From Struthio camelus (taxonomy: Eukaryota; Chordata; Aves; Struthioniformes; Struthionidae): 64,000 nt of DNA. Each line of letters opens with the position of its first letter. Within the stretch, counting starts at the first letter, position 1. Both the position numbers and the translations under genes were made by a program. Positions 11,401-23,690 of this stretch are shown piece by piece. The notes below the pieces were generated by a model. The model did no database searches and had not been told where the DNA came from. It saw only the letters and a list, made by a program, of their open reading frames with translations. The stretch is taken from NCBI RefSeq assembly GCF_040807025.1, contig NC_090945.1, positions 51,027,588 to 51,091,587 on the forward strand, in the 5' to 3' direction.

Positions 11401-13079
11401 ACTAGCTTTTCACTTTCTAACATGTGCAGTGACTTTTTGGAAAGCTTTTCAGCGGGGTTTCTACTTTCTAAGAAGTGAGCTGAAATGCAGCCCAGCAGCC
11501 GATCCATCACTCAGAGCCTGTTTACCTGCCCCGGGGACACCACTTGCTGGTTGTACCCAGGGGAAAATATCCCTGCAGACCAGAAGGAGATGTAAAAGTC
11601 CTGACAGACCGCATGAGTGGCACATTTTTTATAAGAACGATTTGATGAGATCTCTTTTAAATTTTAGATGAAATGAAAGGAGGGTGGGTTATTTTCCTTA
11701 CTACTAGAATTATTTTTCAGTCTGACCTAAAAATGACAAGGAACTCCAGCCTCAAAGGTTGGGTCTAAAGAAACCCCCCGGTGGGGAGGGAGAAGTCAAC
11801 GGGCAGAGCTGGACCCAGGGGCAATGGACAGTGCTCCCAGTTCCTTAGGTACAAAGTGGTTGGAATGGCTGTTTATCGCTACACTGAAGAGTAAATATTG
11901 GGGTGGGGGGAAGGGGTTGAGGGATTTACGTTGAAGAATAATGCTCATAAACTAACTAAAAAAAAAATGGGTCTGGACTTTAGAAAATTTCAAATATTAG
12001 AGATTCAAGATCAGTCTTTCAGTGAGAGCAGTAAAGGCAAAATTTCTAACTGCTTTTTAAAATGAAGCTTTATAAACTTATGAAAAAGGTGATACGGAGC
12101 ACATTTGGGAAGTGAAGGGAATGGGTCTGATAGATCTCTTAGCCCGTCCTACAAGCATGTGGAGACCTCTAGAAAGGCAAAAGATGTGGGGGACAGATCA
12201 CCATGGATTTACTTATGCTCCAATCCTGGCTGCATTTCTGCAAGGATGAAGGACCAGGCTGTGGGGAAAAAACAGTGGCCAGCTAGAAACTTTGATCATT
12301 TGCAAAGCGCTCTTTAGACACAATCACATTTCTTGAGGACCTTCAAGACATCCTGCCTGCGCTTATATCCTCTCCTTTTCCTCTCCTCTTTCTAGAACGC
12401 TTTATTTAACCGAGGATGATTTTTTAAAAGATCAAAAGATTTACATGAGGAAGAGGAGTGCGGCACTTTCTGCTCCCTGTATCTCCTTGTGGGTGCTTTC
12501 CTCGAAGGGGAGCCTGTCTGAGATGTTTTCATTTCCGTCCACTGTGGGCTTCAGTTAGCAGAAACACAAAAGATGTCCTGCTCGGGCTGCCTCCTTGTTC
12601 GTCCTCATTTATGCTGCAACTCTGTGGCTGATGGACAGGCTCAGCTCCACTGAAGGTGCCACTTCGACCTTGCAGCCTCGGCAGGGGCTGTCCGTCCGTC
12701 CATCCTGCTCTCCCATCTGTGCTCGCCTCTACAGATGTGCTCCAGCAGCTATGGAGAGGCATCTACACTAATCTCTGTTCCCTTGCGTTTCTTCATCCTG
12801 CTGGCACCTCTTTCCACCCATTCCCACAAACCCTTACGAAGAGGACTGATAGCCCTGCGATTAAAAAGCCGTTTCTTAACCCATTGCTGCACTGGAGCCC
12901 TTGAGCCACTTTCTCTGCCAGCTGCCTCCCGGAGCGAGGTCACGTAGTGCCTCACGTCCTGCCGCCACCACCTGTAAATCAATACGCCGGCCTCGCTGCC
13001 GTTTTGGGGTTTTTTTTGTTTTTTTAGTTTCCCTTTAAGCAGATAGGGTGCAATGAAGACGGACCGCGTGGGAAAGGGA
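8471..13079. other. Gene-free stretch
   Basis: No protein-like exon or named repeat found. A perfect inverted repeat lies at 9382-9403, and 10330-10510 is moderately GC-rich with several CG dinucleotides. The longest open frames here match nothing I recognise. Confidence 0.5.
9382..9403. repeat. Perfect inverted repeat, 9-bp arms, 4-bp loop
   Basis: AATTTGAAC and GTTCAAATT flank TCAC. The element is AT-rich and short, so chance is a real possibility. It could serve as a palindromic factor site. Confidence 0.7.
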
Positions 13080-13640
13080 CGTCAGAAAGGGACGGGAGTT
13101 CATCCAAGCTAGCGTGGGGCAAGCAGAGCGCCAGGCGGGCCGGACACGCGGCTGCCTCTCGCCCGAGAGGCGTTTACGCTCCCCAGCTCTTCGCTGACCT
13201 GTGTGTCCCGGCCCCAGCTGGTCCGTGGTCGGGACCCGTTCGCGCAGATGGTCCTCTCGGTCTCAGCGGGATGAGGGAGGGCTCCCGTCTCGTGTTTATC
13301 CCCTGGAGAGGACACCAGGAGCAAAGGGCAGGAAAGGACAAGACGCTTTTAGCTAACGTTTTTTTCAGAGGGAATTATAACTTCAGAGTTCTCATCCTGT
13401 AAGAGGAAAAACAGCCCTCCCCAAAAAGCAGCCCTCCAAACCTACCCCCAGCCTTCCCGTGGCTGTGGTTGCGGGGGGCTCTATCGGTTCAACGAAGGAG
13501 CTTAGCTGGTTCTTATAAACGCGCTCCCCAAAGGCCGGCGGCTGCCCCCACCCCTAGCAGCGGCCGCTGCAGTTGCTTCTTCCCCTTCTGCAAGCGGTCT
13601 CCCCGCCGCCACCACTTTTATTGCTGTGAGGCAGCAGAAA
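13080..13640. promoter_or_regulatory. Moderately CpG-dense patch
   Basis: CG dinucleotides are frequent at about 13080-13290 and again at 13490-13620, which includes a GCGGCCGC site near 13559. Sequences on both sides are AT-rich. No exon could be recognised. It is a candidate regulatory element or promoter of a non-coding transcript, weaker than the patch at 4620-6340. Confidence 0.4.
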
Positions 13641-16600
13641 GGGCTCAGCAGTTTGGATCCTGGAAGTAATCTCATCTTCGGCCAGGTGAATTAGCCCTCC
13701 TAGTTATGAAATTGCCAAAGTTGAATTATGCAGCAAGTCCTCTTATTTGTTTTTCGTCTACTACATGCTCAACATAATGCAAGTATATCTAATGAGCTAG
13801 TTTAATATGATTCAGATGTAGTCCAATACCAATTCCAGTACATACTAGGGCGTCTCAGGAATTTTAGAATGAGTCGTGCAGCAGCCTTTTACAGCCTATA
13901 GTAAGATATGATGTCTGGGTTTAATCTTATAACCGCCTTGGAGAAAAGAATAGCATGTAACATTCTGATCTGCATCAGCAGCTTCTGAGTTGCCCATTGC
14001 TCCCGCGTGGATACCAGCATCACCGGCACTGGCCCACTTTCAACAGTGGTTCTTGTTCCAGTACGCCAATATCCAACCAAACACAAAGGTACATATTTAA
14101 TTCTCAACACATGAGCGTTTCCATCGGTCCGAGGACATGCTGAAGAGATTTGGTGCAAGGGGCTAAATTTTGGTGGAAGGCAGGTAAAGTACATTAATTT
14201 AATAGATATATGTTTTTAACAGGCAGCTTGGCAATTATATATTATGGTTTGGTATTGGTACCTCGTATATATTATGGTTTGGTATTGGTACCTCTTGCAG
14301 TAATGGATAGCTAATTTCCAATCTTTGCTCTGTTTTTCGCCTTTTTTTTTTACATACATTGGTTCACATAAATGGACCGAATGTTTAAATGGGTCTTGCT
14401 TCCAGTACAAAGATGTTATGGTTGTCCTTGCTTAATACCAAACCAGTTATAAATTATAAGATTTGGACTGACATACTATAATGCCTATACCTTTTACAAT
14501 GACAAGAGTTCCAGGATTATTTTTAGGACTGATGAAATTAATCTAGCACCATTTTTCACTCCTACTTTCATTTAAACATGAAGTTGCTTTAAAGAAGAAA
14601 AACTGATTTTTTTTCCTGATGTTTCGTTTTAAAAACAGTTGCACTGAAAAAAAAATCCTAGTGACATATATGTTTGTATGTATAATATATATTTTAAATA
14701 AAAATGCACTAGAACCTGCCTGGATCCATTTAAACCGAACCAACCTTTGCACTTTCTGGACGAGCATTTTTTACTCAGCTTTAACGTGCATCTTTTCACA
14801 AATAGCTTCTAGGTCAAGAACAGGAAAGTAGATCTATTGTCTATTTTTCTGAATTTCCTTCTGGATGCGTCACCATTGCCTTGCGTTTAACAAGCCTAAT
14901 ATTGAATTCATGAGATTTTGAAGTATTTCTCAGACCCCTTTTTCTGTGACACTTTTGACTACAGGGTCTAGGAGTAATCATTTTTAAACCAGCAAGCCTG
15001 GTTACATTGGCTAAAAGAATAAGTAAGGATCTGGGTGGGAAGATCACAGGCCTGCTTATAGCCATTTTCTTTGGTTTTCAAAGGCAATGAGATATGTTTG
15101 GTTACACTCTGTGCATGCGTGTGTGGAGTTGTGTAGAGGTGGATGTCTACTTATCTCTTACGCCCTCCTAGGTTTTGAGCCTACAGGACAATTTCAACAA
15201 AACCCAGCAAAGGGATATAGACCGCAAAGATGTTTAATGCCTAAAAGCTTATGAAAAGAGGCATTTCAGCTAAGGGGAGAGAGCCTATTAATGCTCCTAC
15301 CAAGGGAACGGTTATATATATCCTGAATTCAATCATTACTGAACATCAGAAAATCCTTATGGAAGGATCTCCTTGCCCAAGCAGATCAGAAAGTACCTGG
15401 CAGTCCTCCCCAGTTAAGGTTTCTTTCCCAAGTTGGGAAATCTGGGCCATTTCCAACCAAAAGCGTTTTCTCTTTGGTTGGATATTAACAAGGGTAAGCA
15501 GTGTGTCTGCAGAGGGTTTCCAGCAGACAGTGCAACACAATTCCCAGGGAGATGCTGAGGCAAAAGGGGCAACTGTTAACGCTGTACGGTCTATACCAGG
15601 AAGGTATTTTTACCCCTGCATGCACTGCTTGGAGAAGGGGTCCTGGAGTGTTATGTGCCTTCCTCATGGGGGTGAAACCCTGCACATCCCCAGAAGAGAG
15701 GAGTCAGGACACGGGATGGACGAGGTGCCCCAGGAGAGGTGCAGAAGAGGCTCAGAAGAACAACCCCAGAGGGGAAACCCTGTGGCAGAGCCAGGTCTCA
15801 AATTTCCTCACGCGTGACAGTGGCCTGGTAAAAGCTAGGCCGGCATGGTCAGGCTGTTGGACATTTGGCTGATCCCTTGGGGGGATCAGTTGCCTGAATG
15901 CAGAGCAGGTGTAGGGGGGGTCTTCTGTGAGCCTCGGACCTAAAATAGGGGGGCCAAACTGCCATCGCACTCGCGGAGGCATTTTTATCTCTGCAGTATT
16001 TGGTTGCCCACCCCTGCATCTCCCTCTGTTAATAAGTTTAAATTTCCATTTAAATTCACCTGTAAGTCTGATGTTTCCAGAGTTTTAGCACGCTTGGTTT
16101 TGATAGGTAATTGCAGCATTCCTGTAATATGTTTTACTCAGAGGTTATTAATCTGCTCCCGGCTGTAATTCCATCTTAGCCTAGTTTTGTCCAAGGAGTA
16201 TGAAATGTTCTCTTATTCCGACAGCAACAGATGCAAATATCATCTGAAGGATGGGAAACTTATCAAATGTCCAATATAATACTTTCACTAATATTTCAAG
16301 AAATGCTTTTTCCTGCATTTCTTCAAATAGTCATGCCGCTTTTTGATATGTGGATGTATGGAAGCTGTGGGGAGCACATCAAGAGTTTTCATTTACTTTC
16401 CTAAAAAAATGGAAATTACAGCGCATATTTGTATAGATTTGTCACATGCATCACAGGATAACACTTGTTTTTAATCCTATTTTTTCCCCCCTTCTGCCGT
16501 CTGCAGCCTTTCCTCTTCTCATCCCAACTACTGTGGGCTATACCTGCGAAATGCAGTGATCAAAACCAAAGAAACTGGAGCAGAGTCGGAGAGCGCCCAA

Positions 16601-17044
16601 GGCCACAGGAGAGCCCGGCTCTGCCGCCCTCTCCCGTGCTGGTGGGCGATCACCACCGTCAGCCAACACAGCGATGCCACTCCCAGGCTTTCCGTTCGCT
16701 GGGTACGTGCAAAATTACGGATATTGCTAACAGGTTTTCCTACTAACAGGTTTTCTTTCTAGAGAACTCCTAATAAGGCTGTCAGGCCAGATTTTCCGAA
16801 TACCTAGATGTCAAAAGATTCCCGACTTGCTAAGGCCTCCTTCGAAAGTGCCACTGAGCTGCCGGCGTCTACCGGCTTCTGAAACTCCCACTCTACGCAA
16901 GTTTCCACTGTGCTGTCATCTGCCTTCGCAAGTGCCCACATTCATATGAAAATTAAGGCCGTGTTACTATTGTGTCAGGTGTTTTTGAGGGAAATTTCAG
17001 TTGTAAAGTGTGATTTCACAACCATAAATTTGGCCTCTATTCAT
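13641..17044. other. Gene-free AT-rich stretch
   Basis: This is AT-rich, repeat-poor unique sequence with one 30-bp tandem duplication (14236-14294) and a short hairpin (15869-15889). Its texture, complex AT-rich sequence without repeats, resembles conserved non-coding elements near developmental and immune genes, but conservation cannot be judged here. The 188-aa open frame at 15251-15817 on the plus strand looks like no known protein and is probably chance. Confidence 0.4.
14236..14294 (+). repeat. 30-bp tandem duplication, two copies
   Basis: A unit beginning TATATATTATGGTTTGG and ending GGTACCTC plus one base occurs at 14236-14265 and again at 14266-14294. The copies are nearly identical, so the duplication is recent compared with neighbouring repeats. 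Confidence 0.9.
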
Positions 17045-17104
17045 TTTCCTTTCTTTCTTCCTCTCTCTCTCTCTTTCTCTTTCTTTCATTCTTTCTTTGT
17101 CTTT
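17045..17104 (+). repeat. CT-rich simple repeat
   Basis: This is a pyrimidine tract made of CTTT and CTCT units (TTTCTTTC, CTCTCTCTCTCT, CTTTCTTT). It is a microsatellite-like homopyrimidine stretch likely to be length-variable. Confidence 0.9.
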
Positions 17105-18589
17105 TGATATCATTTCTATTTCTGATCTCTGGTGCGGACACAGAGAAATAGTAAAAGAGCTCATTCTTTTTATGCTGAGACAAGTATGAGACTTATCATA
17201 CTAAGACTAGCAAGTGTAGGAAGCTGAACCTTCCTTCGTATAGTGTTTTACTAATACCTCAACTCAGAAAGCTAAGGTTTAAACAGTTGTGTAGTTTGGT
17301 TGAATTTCACTGAAGAGAGAGTCAGAGATTCCCCTGTCCATGGGAAAATACTGGGGGAATGTTTCATGTAATTTTAGCTGATGTTTAACACAGCTTAGCA
17401 ACTGGAAATAAGTAGTTCAAACTGTTCTACTGAATCCAGCCATTTCTCCATAGACCGCAGCATGGGAACTGCTCACTTTAAGATTAGCAAGTTTACCATA
17501 CTTTACTAAAAACTGTCGCTTTTATCTAAATTTCGCTTCTTCTCTCAGTTTTGTGATGATATGGTTCCAAAAAGAAGTTCCCGTTTCTTTTCTTTCTTTC
17601 CCTTCTGTTTAGTAGGGCCTGTATAAAGCATCACTAGAGTGAGCTATCTGAGCACGGTGTTTTCCTCCTTCTCCGGTCATGTCCAAGGAGCCACTGCGTT
17701 GAGCAATACCAGACATCTGCAAAAGAAGGGAAGTGGCTGCCACAAGCAAGTAACACAATACAGTGGCAATTGTAAAGAGAAAAGTCTTCATGGATTACAC
17801 ATCTAAATCTAATATAGAGGACCTCTGCAGGCTGATTTCTTTCTGCTGAATGCACAGCATGCTACACATGCTACACTGATTTTTCAGACAAAAATAGGGC
17901 AGGATTTCAGCATGCTAAAGCCTCTCTTGCCTGTGCACAAAGCGAGCTGTACCAGAAAGAACAAGCAAGATCTTCAAGAGCTCAGCTGCGTATGGCATGG
18001 TGCTTATGGGCCGTGACAAGCTCTCATGGGGTGCAGCTACCCGTTCCTGAAGCATCGAGAACAGGCAGAGCCAGCACGATGTGTTCACCCTTAGATAGGT
18101 CAACCAGGCTTAAAACACAGGGGCTGACATGTTCGTTGTGGACTAGAGACTGCTGTGCTTTAGACTACTGTCTCAGCACCGTCCAGGTCTGTCCAGTCTC
18201 TCAAAAGGAGGTCGCCGCTGATACATGCAGCATGTATCCAGTTCTGAAGCATTTGGAAATTGTCTCACTGCTGCTGGGGAAAAAAAATCAGCGTAGGCCT
18301 AAGCGTGTCCTCTCTTTTATGAACTTTTATAAGATTCTTGGCATGGCAAAGTTAAAATAAGGGAATAACTTCTGGTATTTTCTGCAGGCACCATCGACAC
18401 ACCATCCTTCTCTCCTCCCCCCTTCCCTTCCCTTTTACCTCTAGGCTCTGCAGCTAAATTTTGCAAGAATAGTAAAGGTGCAAAGGACTGCGTATGGCCG
18501 CTGAACGACGGTGATGCTTGTTTTCAGCTCCAAAACAGCCTTGTCGCCATAGAAACTCGTCTTTTATCTCTGCTTGTTATCAGAGCGAA
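17105..18589. other. Gene-free stretch
   Basis: Nothing recognisable apart from a short C- and T-rich run around 18411-18438. No exon-like sequence with family similarity. Confidence 0.5.
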
Positions 18590-18770
18590 AAGGCAAAGGC
18601 AGCTCGCTGCCCTTCAGCTGGCCCTCCCCAGGCTGGCGGTGAGCAAGGAGCGGGGCGGCCAGGCTCCGCGCGCACGCGCGCCCAGGCGCCCAGGGGACAG
18701 CGGCGGCGTTCGCGGCGGCACACCTTGCGCGGGGAGCTTGGGAGGGGGCTCGGCGCAAGCAGCTGCCGCC
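18590..18770. promoter_or_regulatory. Short CpG-dense patch
   Basis: A short block with many CG dinucleotides, including alternating GCGCGCACGCGCGC near 18667-18680, which could adopt Z-DNA. The surrounding sequence is AT-rich. No exon is recognised on either strand. Confidence 0.4.
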
Positions 18771-19139
18771 GAGGACACGGCTTTCTAACATACCTTGTGC
18801 GCAAGCCGTGGACGCTTAGCGCATCACAGTGTAGCGGGCCGTTATTTTTAGTCGCTCGGTAGAGCTACTGCAGCCCTTCAGTGTCCCGGTTACCCGTTAA
18901 GCTTAATTTTCACAGGCCTCCAGCCTCCTACAAACAGGTGACGAGTTGAGTGTGCCTAAAGAGTCTTACTGAAGACTTTCATTTGCTAATGCGTTTATTA
19001 AGGTTGTCCAGGTAATTCACGTGTGCACAAATCGTGCATGCGGTTACGGAAAATCTGAGCACACATGGCGTGTTTGCACTTCCATAGCCTTTATAGCCAA
19101 AGGTCTCAGAACAATTGCTTTATAATGAAGCTATCAGGC
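18771..19139. other. Gene-free stretch
   Basis: I see nothing nameable in this interval between the CpG-dense patch and the old CR1 fragment. Confidence 0.5.
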
Positions 19140-19505
19140 AATTGCTCTAAAGTAGTTGAACGGCAGTGCTTTTTCACACAGCATATAGTTGGACAGTGAA
19201 ACTCCTTGCCACAAGATAGCATATTGGCTAAAAGCACAAACAGTGTCAAAAGAGGCATTAGCCAAGTTCATGAATGGCATGTCTGTTAGGACAATTAAGT
19301 ACAGTCATTCAGCTGCAACCTGCAGCTCATAACTTCTCTAAATTGTTTGATTAATAAACATTGGGAGGATTCATCAAGGAAAAATTCACTCTAAGCTTGC
19401 CCTGCTTCCAGTAACCTCGTCCGAAAAATCTGTCCCAAGTCATTGCTGGAGACAGGATACTGGGCCAGTCGGACCAATGCTCTGACGCATTTGCCCGTTC
19501 CTGTG
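19140..19505 (+). mobile_element. Old CR1 LINE 3' fragment, plus orientation
   Basis: The segment includes ACTCCTTGCCACAAGATAG, then further along CTGGAGACAGGATACTGGG, then CCAGTCGGACCAATGCTCTGACGC. This is the ordered layout of an old CR1 3' end ('aactcattgccacaggatg ... ggacaggatactgggctagatggaccattggtctgac'). It is strongly diverged with no open frame of note. The left boundary is approximate. Confidence 0.75.
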
Positions 19506-22500
19506 TTGTAAACGCTCTTGGACTACTGTGTGGCTGTAATAATTAATCAGCTGGAAACAGCCCAAAACCAAAGAACAATGCCACAGCAGTGAGCACATAT
19601 TTACTTAGCAGGGGAAGCAATGAGAGAAGGAGTTTAACTCCGGCTGGTGCAGAAACACCTACTTGTGATAAACAAAAGAGGAGCGAGAGTACAGTCCCTT
19701 TGGAAGATTTGGTAATATCCCCCAGCTGCAAAACTGCTCTCTGAGGTGGCTCAGAAAATGGAGCTGGGCCCAAAGCTCTTGAGCAGTTCTGCCCAGCGCG
19801 TCGTAAATACACCTGTACCTGCAGGTGGCACTTAGCCAGAAGTGGAGACGAGAGAAGAATCACCTGCGTCACTCGAGAGCAGCAGGCCCCCCTGAGAAAA
19901 TGTACTTTAAAAAATAAACATGTATATACAAATTATTTATACAGTTTTGGTTTAAAGCGTAAAGGCAGGCAGCCTGGAAACGAGGCAGGCAGGCTCTGCC
20001 CTGGATCCTGGAAAGCAGCAGTGGTATAAGATGTGGGGTTTGCCCAGGAGAAAGTATTGAATGAGAGTTTCCAGTTCGGTGCTCTGGCAGAGAGAGATGC
20101 CGGACTCTTTTGATAGGGACCGACGTGTGCAGGCTGTCAGATGAAAGGCAGAATTGACTGACCGACTGATTCCTACCTCTGCAAAAGGCACTAGTACTAG
20201 AATAAGGGACATATAAAAGACCTCCAGACCAAGCTGAAGGCCGGAGGAAATTCCTAACAGCGAGGTCCTCACAAATCTGTCAATAATGCAGAAGAACTCG
20301 TCTCGGCTGGGAGACTTTTCATGCAGACAAAATTCTGGGCATAAATTGGACACAGATTTTTAACCAAGAGCATGATTTGCTCTTAGCATAACCCTCCCTA
20401 CCAAGAAAGTAAGAGGGTCCCGCTCTTTTCAGAGCAAGAGCTAACCTTCAGAAAGGGCCCAGGCTTTGGCCAAGGTCAGCTATTGCTGCTTCAGGGAGAG
20501 GCATCAGGGCGAAACGTAGCTGGCTTGTGACCTACAGGAGTAGGTGCCGTAACAGCTCCCAAACATGCTCTAATCAGGCTGGCTCAGGCAACTACTCAGC
20601 AGCACCTAATGACAAGAGCACATGCCAAAACAATGGGGGTCTTCTCCAGCCCAGCTCCCACCACAGTGTCTCGGCATAGCCTAATGCTGGTTCAGCAACG
20701 AAAGCGATCTTAGAAACGTTCTGCTTAGTCCTGTTAGCATCCTCCAGTCCCTTGTCTTTGAATCTTCCCTGATACGTTTTTTTCATGTGTGGGAGTGCTG
20801 TATTTCAAGAAAGGAAGCTTTTGATGGGGCTTTCACTGAAAGAGCAGAGAAGAAAGAAGATGCTTACAGGGGAGAAGCAACTGTGACTAAGGTTTGGTCA
20901 AAAAGCCGTTCCTGAACTAGAAGGCCTCAGATTAATCTTCAGTCTCCTCAAGTCAACCCTCAGCCTGGTTTGAAAACTGCTTGACCTCAGCCAAATGCAG
21001 ACCATCAGGCCAGCAGAGGTGTAACGGCTCCGGTTTAGGAACCTGCCTACGGACCTGTATGACCTCATGTGTAGCCATACGCCCACTGTGCCACGAGGTA
21101 CTTCCCTTAATCATGGCCTGCATTCACAAGCTCGCTTGGAAATCCTCGTTTTGAAATCGCCCTCTGTCAGAGGGCAAACAAGCAAAGGGAATCGATTTGG
21201 GGGTGGCAGCTTGCTTTCTTTTCTCCAGACCAGTCTTGAAAACTGAAGACTCTCTTCGTGTCAACTTCTTTGAAGTTAATGTAAGAAGAAACATTCAACG
21301 GATGACAAAAATAAACTAGCTACACGTACACCATAGAGCCTGGGCTCTCCTTTGTAAGGCAATCAGAGAGTCTGGTGTTGCTAGTGTTAGTTGTCATTTA
21401 GCACTGCGCTGGACTGTAAAAAAATACTCTGTTTACATCTCCATTGCTGATGGACAGCATGCATCTGGCAGCAGATCCTGTTTCCTGGTGAGTAGCTGAA
21501 GTTGTTTTTGCCGCTGCTGAGGGAAGGGAAGTCAATGCATATCCTGTTGGTTTTACCTGAAGTGACCCATCTGGAATGTTTTTTTAGCTTGGCTGGTCTA
21601 CGGGCATAGTGTGTGTTTATGTGCGTGGACAGTGAAAAGGGTAATAATCCCAACCAAATTGCTACAGATACAGCAGTGCTGGGAGTGGGGCTGAGAGAGG
21701 GCTGGGCCTGAACACCCTCCATCCCCTGGAGCTGTGAGAAGCTGCTTACACGAGGAGATTGTGTTCATTAATTAAAGCATCTAAATAAAAATATCATCAC
21801 TCGGTCCCGCTGGGATGGATGTTCCTTTAGCTAATTCCCTTTGCAATTTTTTTCTCTTTCATCAAGGCTATGTTACCTCAAATTAGCATTTGCTGCAGAC
21901 AGTGAGAGCAGATCAGTGCGATGGGGAAACTTGTTCCAGTAGCTCAGCTTTCAGTGAACTTGATTTAGTATGATCTGTCTGCTTTTAAAGTCTTTCTTCA
22001 GACAAAAACCTACCAGATTTAAGTAAAACTATTTAGAATTGCATTAATCAGATTTCTGTGAATTGATGGGGACTTACCACAACTGTAACTCCACACTAGC
22101 TAATGCACTGTGCTGGTTTTGGTTCTTTTCCATCTGATCTGGAATTGTATAAAACCTTAAAATGAACAGACTGTGGTGATCATAACTATTAATTAGAGGC
22201 TGACACACGGGCCGTGTGAAGGAACGCACGCTGTTATAACATCTTGAGCTTTCACATGGTCTAAAGCTGAGGTTCTCAAAACTTCTGAATTTATCTCCAA
22301 ACCAACTGCAGAAGCTAGGTTAACCTCACCAGCTTACGTTTTCCGGTCGCTGTTCCAGGCAGAGATTAGCACACTGCTCTTCCCTCAGGAGACCAGCTCC
22401 TGCATGGGATGCTCTGCTGCACCCCAATGCCTGACCGCCGAGGGACTCGGCAGGGTGCCGAGCCCACGTATTCCCAATCAGCTTCCCGATGCAGCTGGAG

Positions 22501-22979
22501 GGGGCTGCAGATGGCAGAGCAGACCATCGATCTCTGCATAATCCATCCTAAATAGATCTTTTCTTTCTTTAAAAAAAAGTTCACACTGATATTTGTTTCA
22601 TTTCTAAAGAGCCCTTTGAAAGACTAATGAAGAGGTCATATACCAGCTTTGCTTATGATCGTTATTTACATGTTTCCGGTAAGTTTGCTCCTCCAAAAGA
22701 AAAAAAAGCTCATAAAGTCTGCCTGTAGTACCAAGAAACTTGTGTTTCCAAACAACAGTCACTAGAGACATAGCAACATTCTCCCAAAATGCACCATGTC
22801 ATGGCATCATCAGGCCTTAAAGCTAAACAGGAATCTTTTAATTTTCCTCTCGTGAAGCCTGGCAAACGCAAAAGGAAGCCAGTTCCCTTACAAATATCAG
22901 GATGAGTCACCCTGCATGCGCCAGGGCAGTGGAAACCCTCGGAGAAACAGCCTTTAGGGAAAGATGTCTTAAACGATAT
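19506..22979. other. Gene-free stretch
   Basis: No exon or named repeat identified. The 133-aa minus-strand open frame at 19952-20353 shows no domain I know and is probably chance. AATAAA-like and AT-rich patches occur near 19910-19945. Confidence 0.45.
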
Positions 22980-23690
22980 TGTCTGCAGGCGACTCCTCCC
23001 TCGCCCAAGCACTCGCATCCCTGCAGTATTGTCCGGAAACACCTAGACGCGACTCACAAGCAAGACTTAACAGCTGCGTTTCCTGTTACTGTCCGTTGGG
23101 AGGAAAGGGAGCGGGCAGCGAGACTGGGAAACGCCGGTCTCCGCGCCGGGAGCGGGGCAACATCTGCCCCGGGGCGAGGAACGAGGACGCCAGCAGGGAT
23201 TTCACCTTTACCCAGGAGATGCCGGAGACTCACGGCACTGCCGTCATTCACTGCGAGGGAGAAGGTGATGGCTTTAAAATGGGCTTTTCCTCACGGGAAA
23301 GGAGACCTATGAGAGGGGCAGAAGCCCAGGGCAGAGGAACTGGCAGGTGCTCCCTTCCCCGCAGCCGCTGGCTAGCGCTGCTTTTCCCGCGCTTCCCCTG
23401 CTTCCCCCGCTCCTGCTGGCTAATAAACGCTGGCCGGGGTAGGGAAAAGTGCCCGGCAGTTCCCTATTGCTTGCACTGCTCCCCACCTAAATGAAAATCT
23501 CTGGCTGAATCGCGGTGCATCATTTGGACCCCCTGAAAAGCCCCCGGCGGCTCGGTCGCGGGGTGGCCAGGGCTCAGCCTCTAACCGCGATGCCCAGTGC
23601 GCTGCCCGAGGTGGAAACGCCGAGCCCGGGCTTCGAGGGCGCCGGGTGCACGTGCGAGGGGCAAAGCCTTTAAAACCCGGCCAAAGAAAG
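22980..23690. promoter_or_regulatory. CpG-dense patch (candidate CpG island)
   Basis: CG dinucleotides are frequent from about 23090 to 23200 and 23510 to 23680, against an AT-rich background. The overlapping long open frames on both strands are expected of GC-rich DNA and resemble no protein family. It is a candidate promoter or enhancer-type island, roughly 9 kb beyond the end of the IRF2 transcription unit. Confidence 0.45.

Noticed and set aside
15251-15817. 188-aa plus-strand open frame
   Set aside because: No domain or homology recognised; length alone is weak evidence in a 64-kb window.
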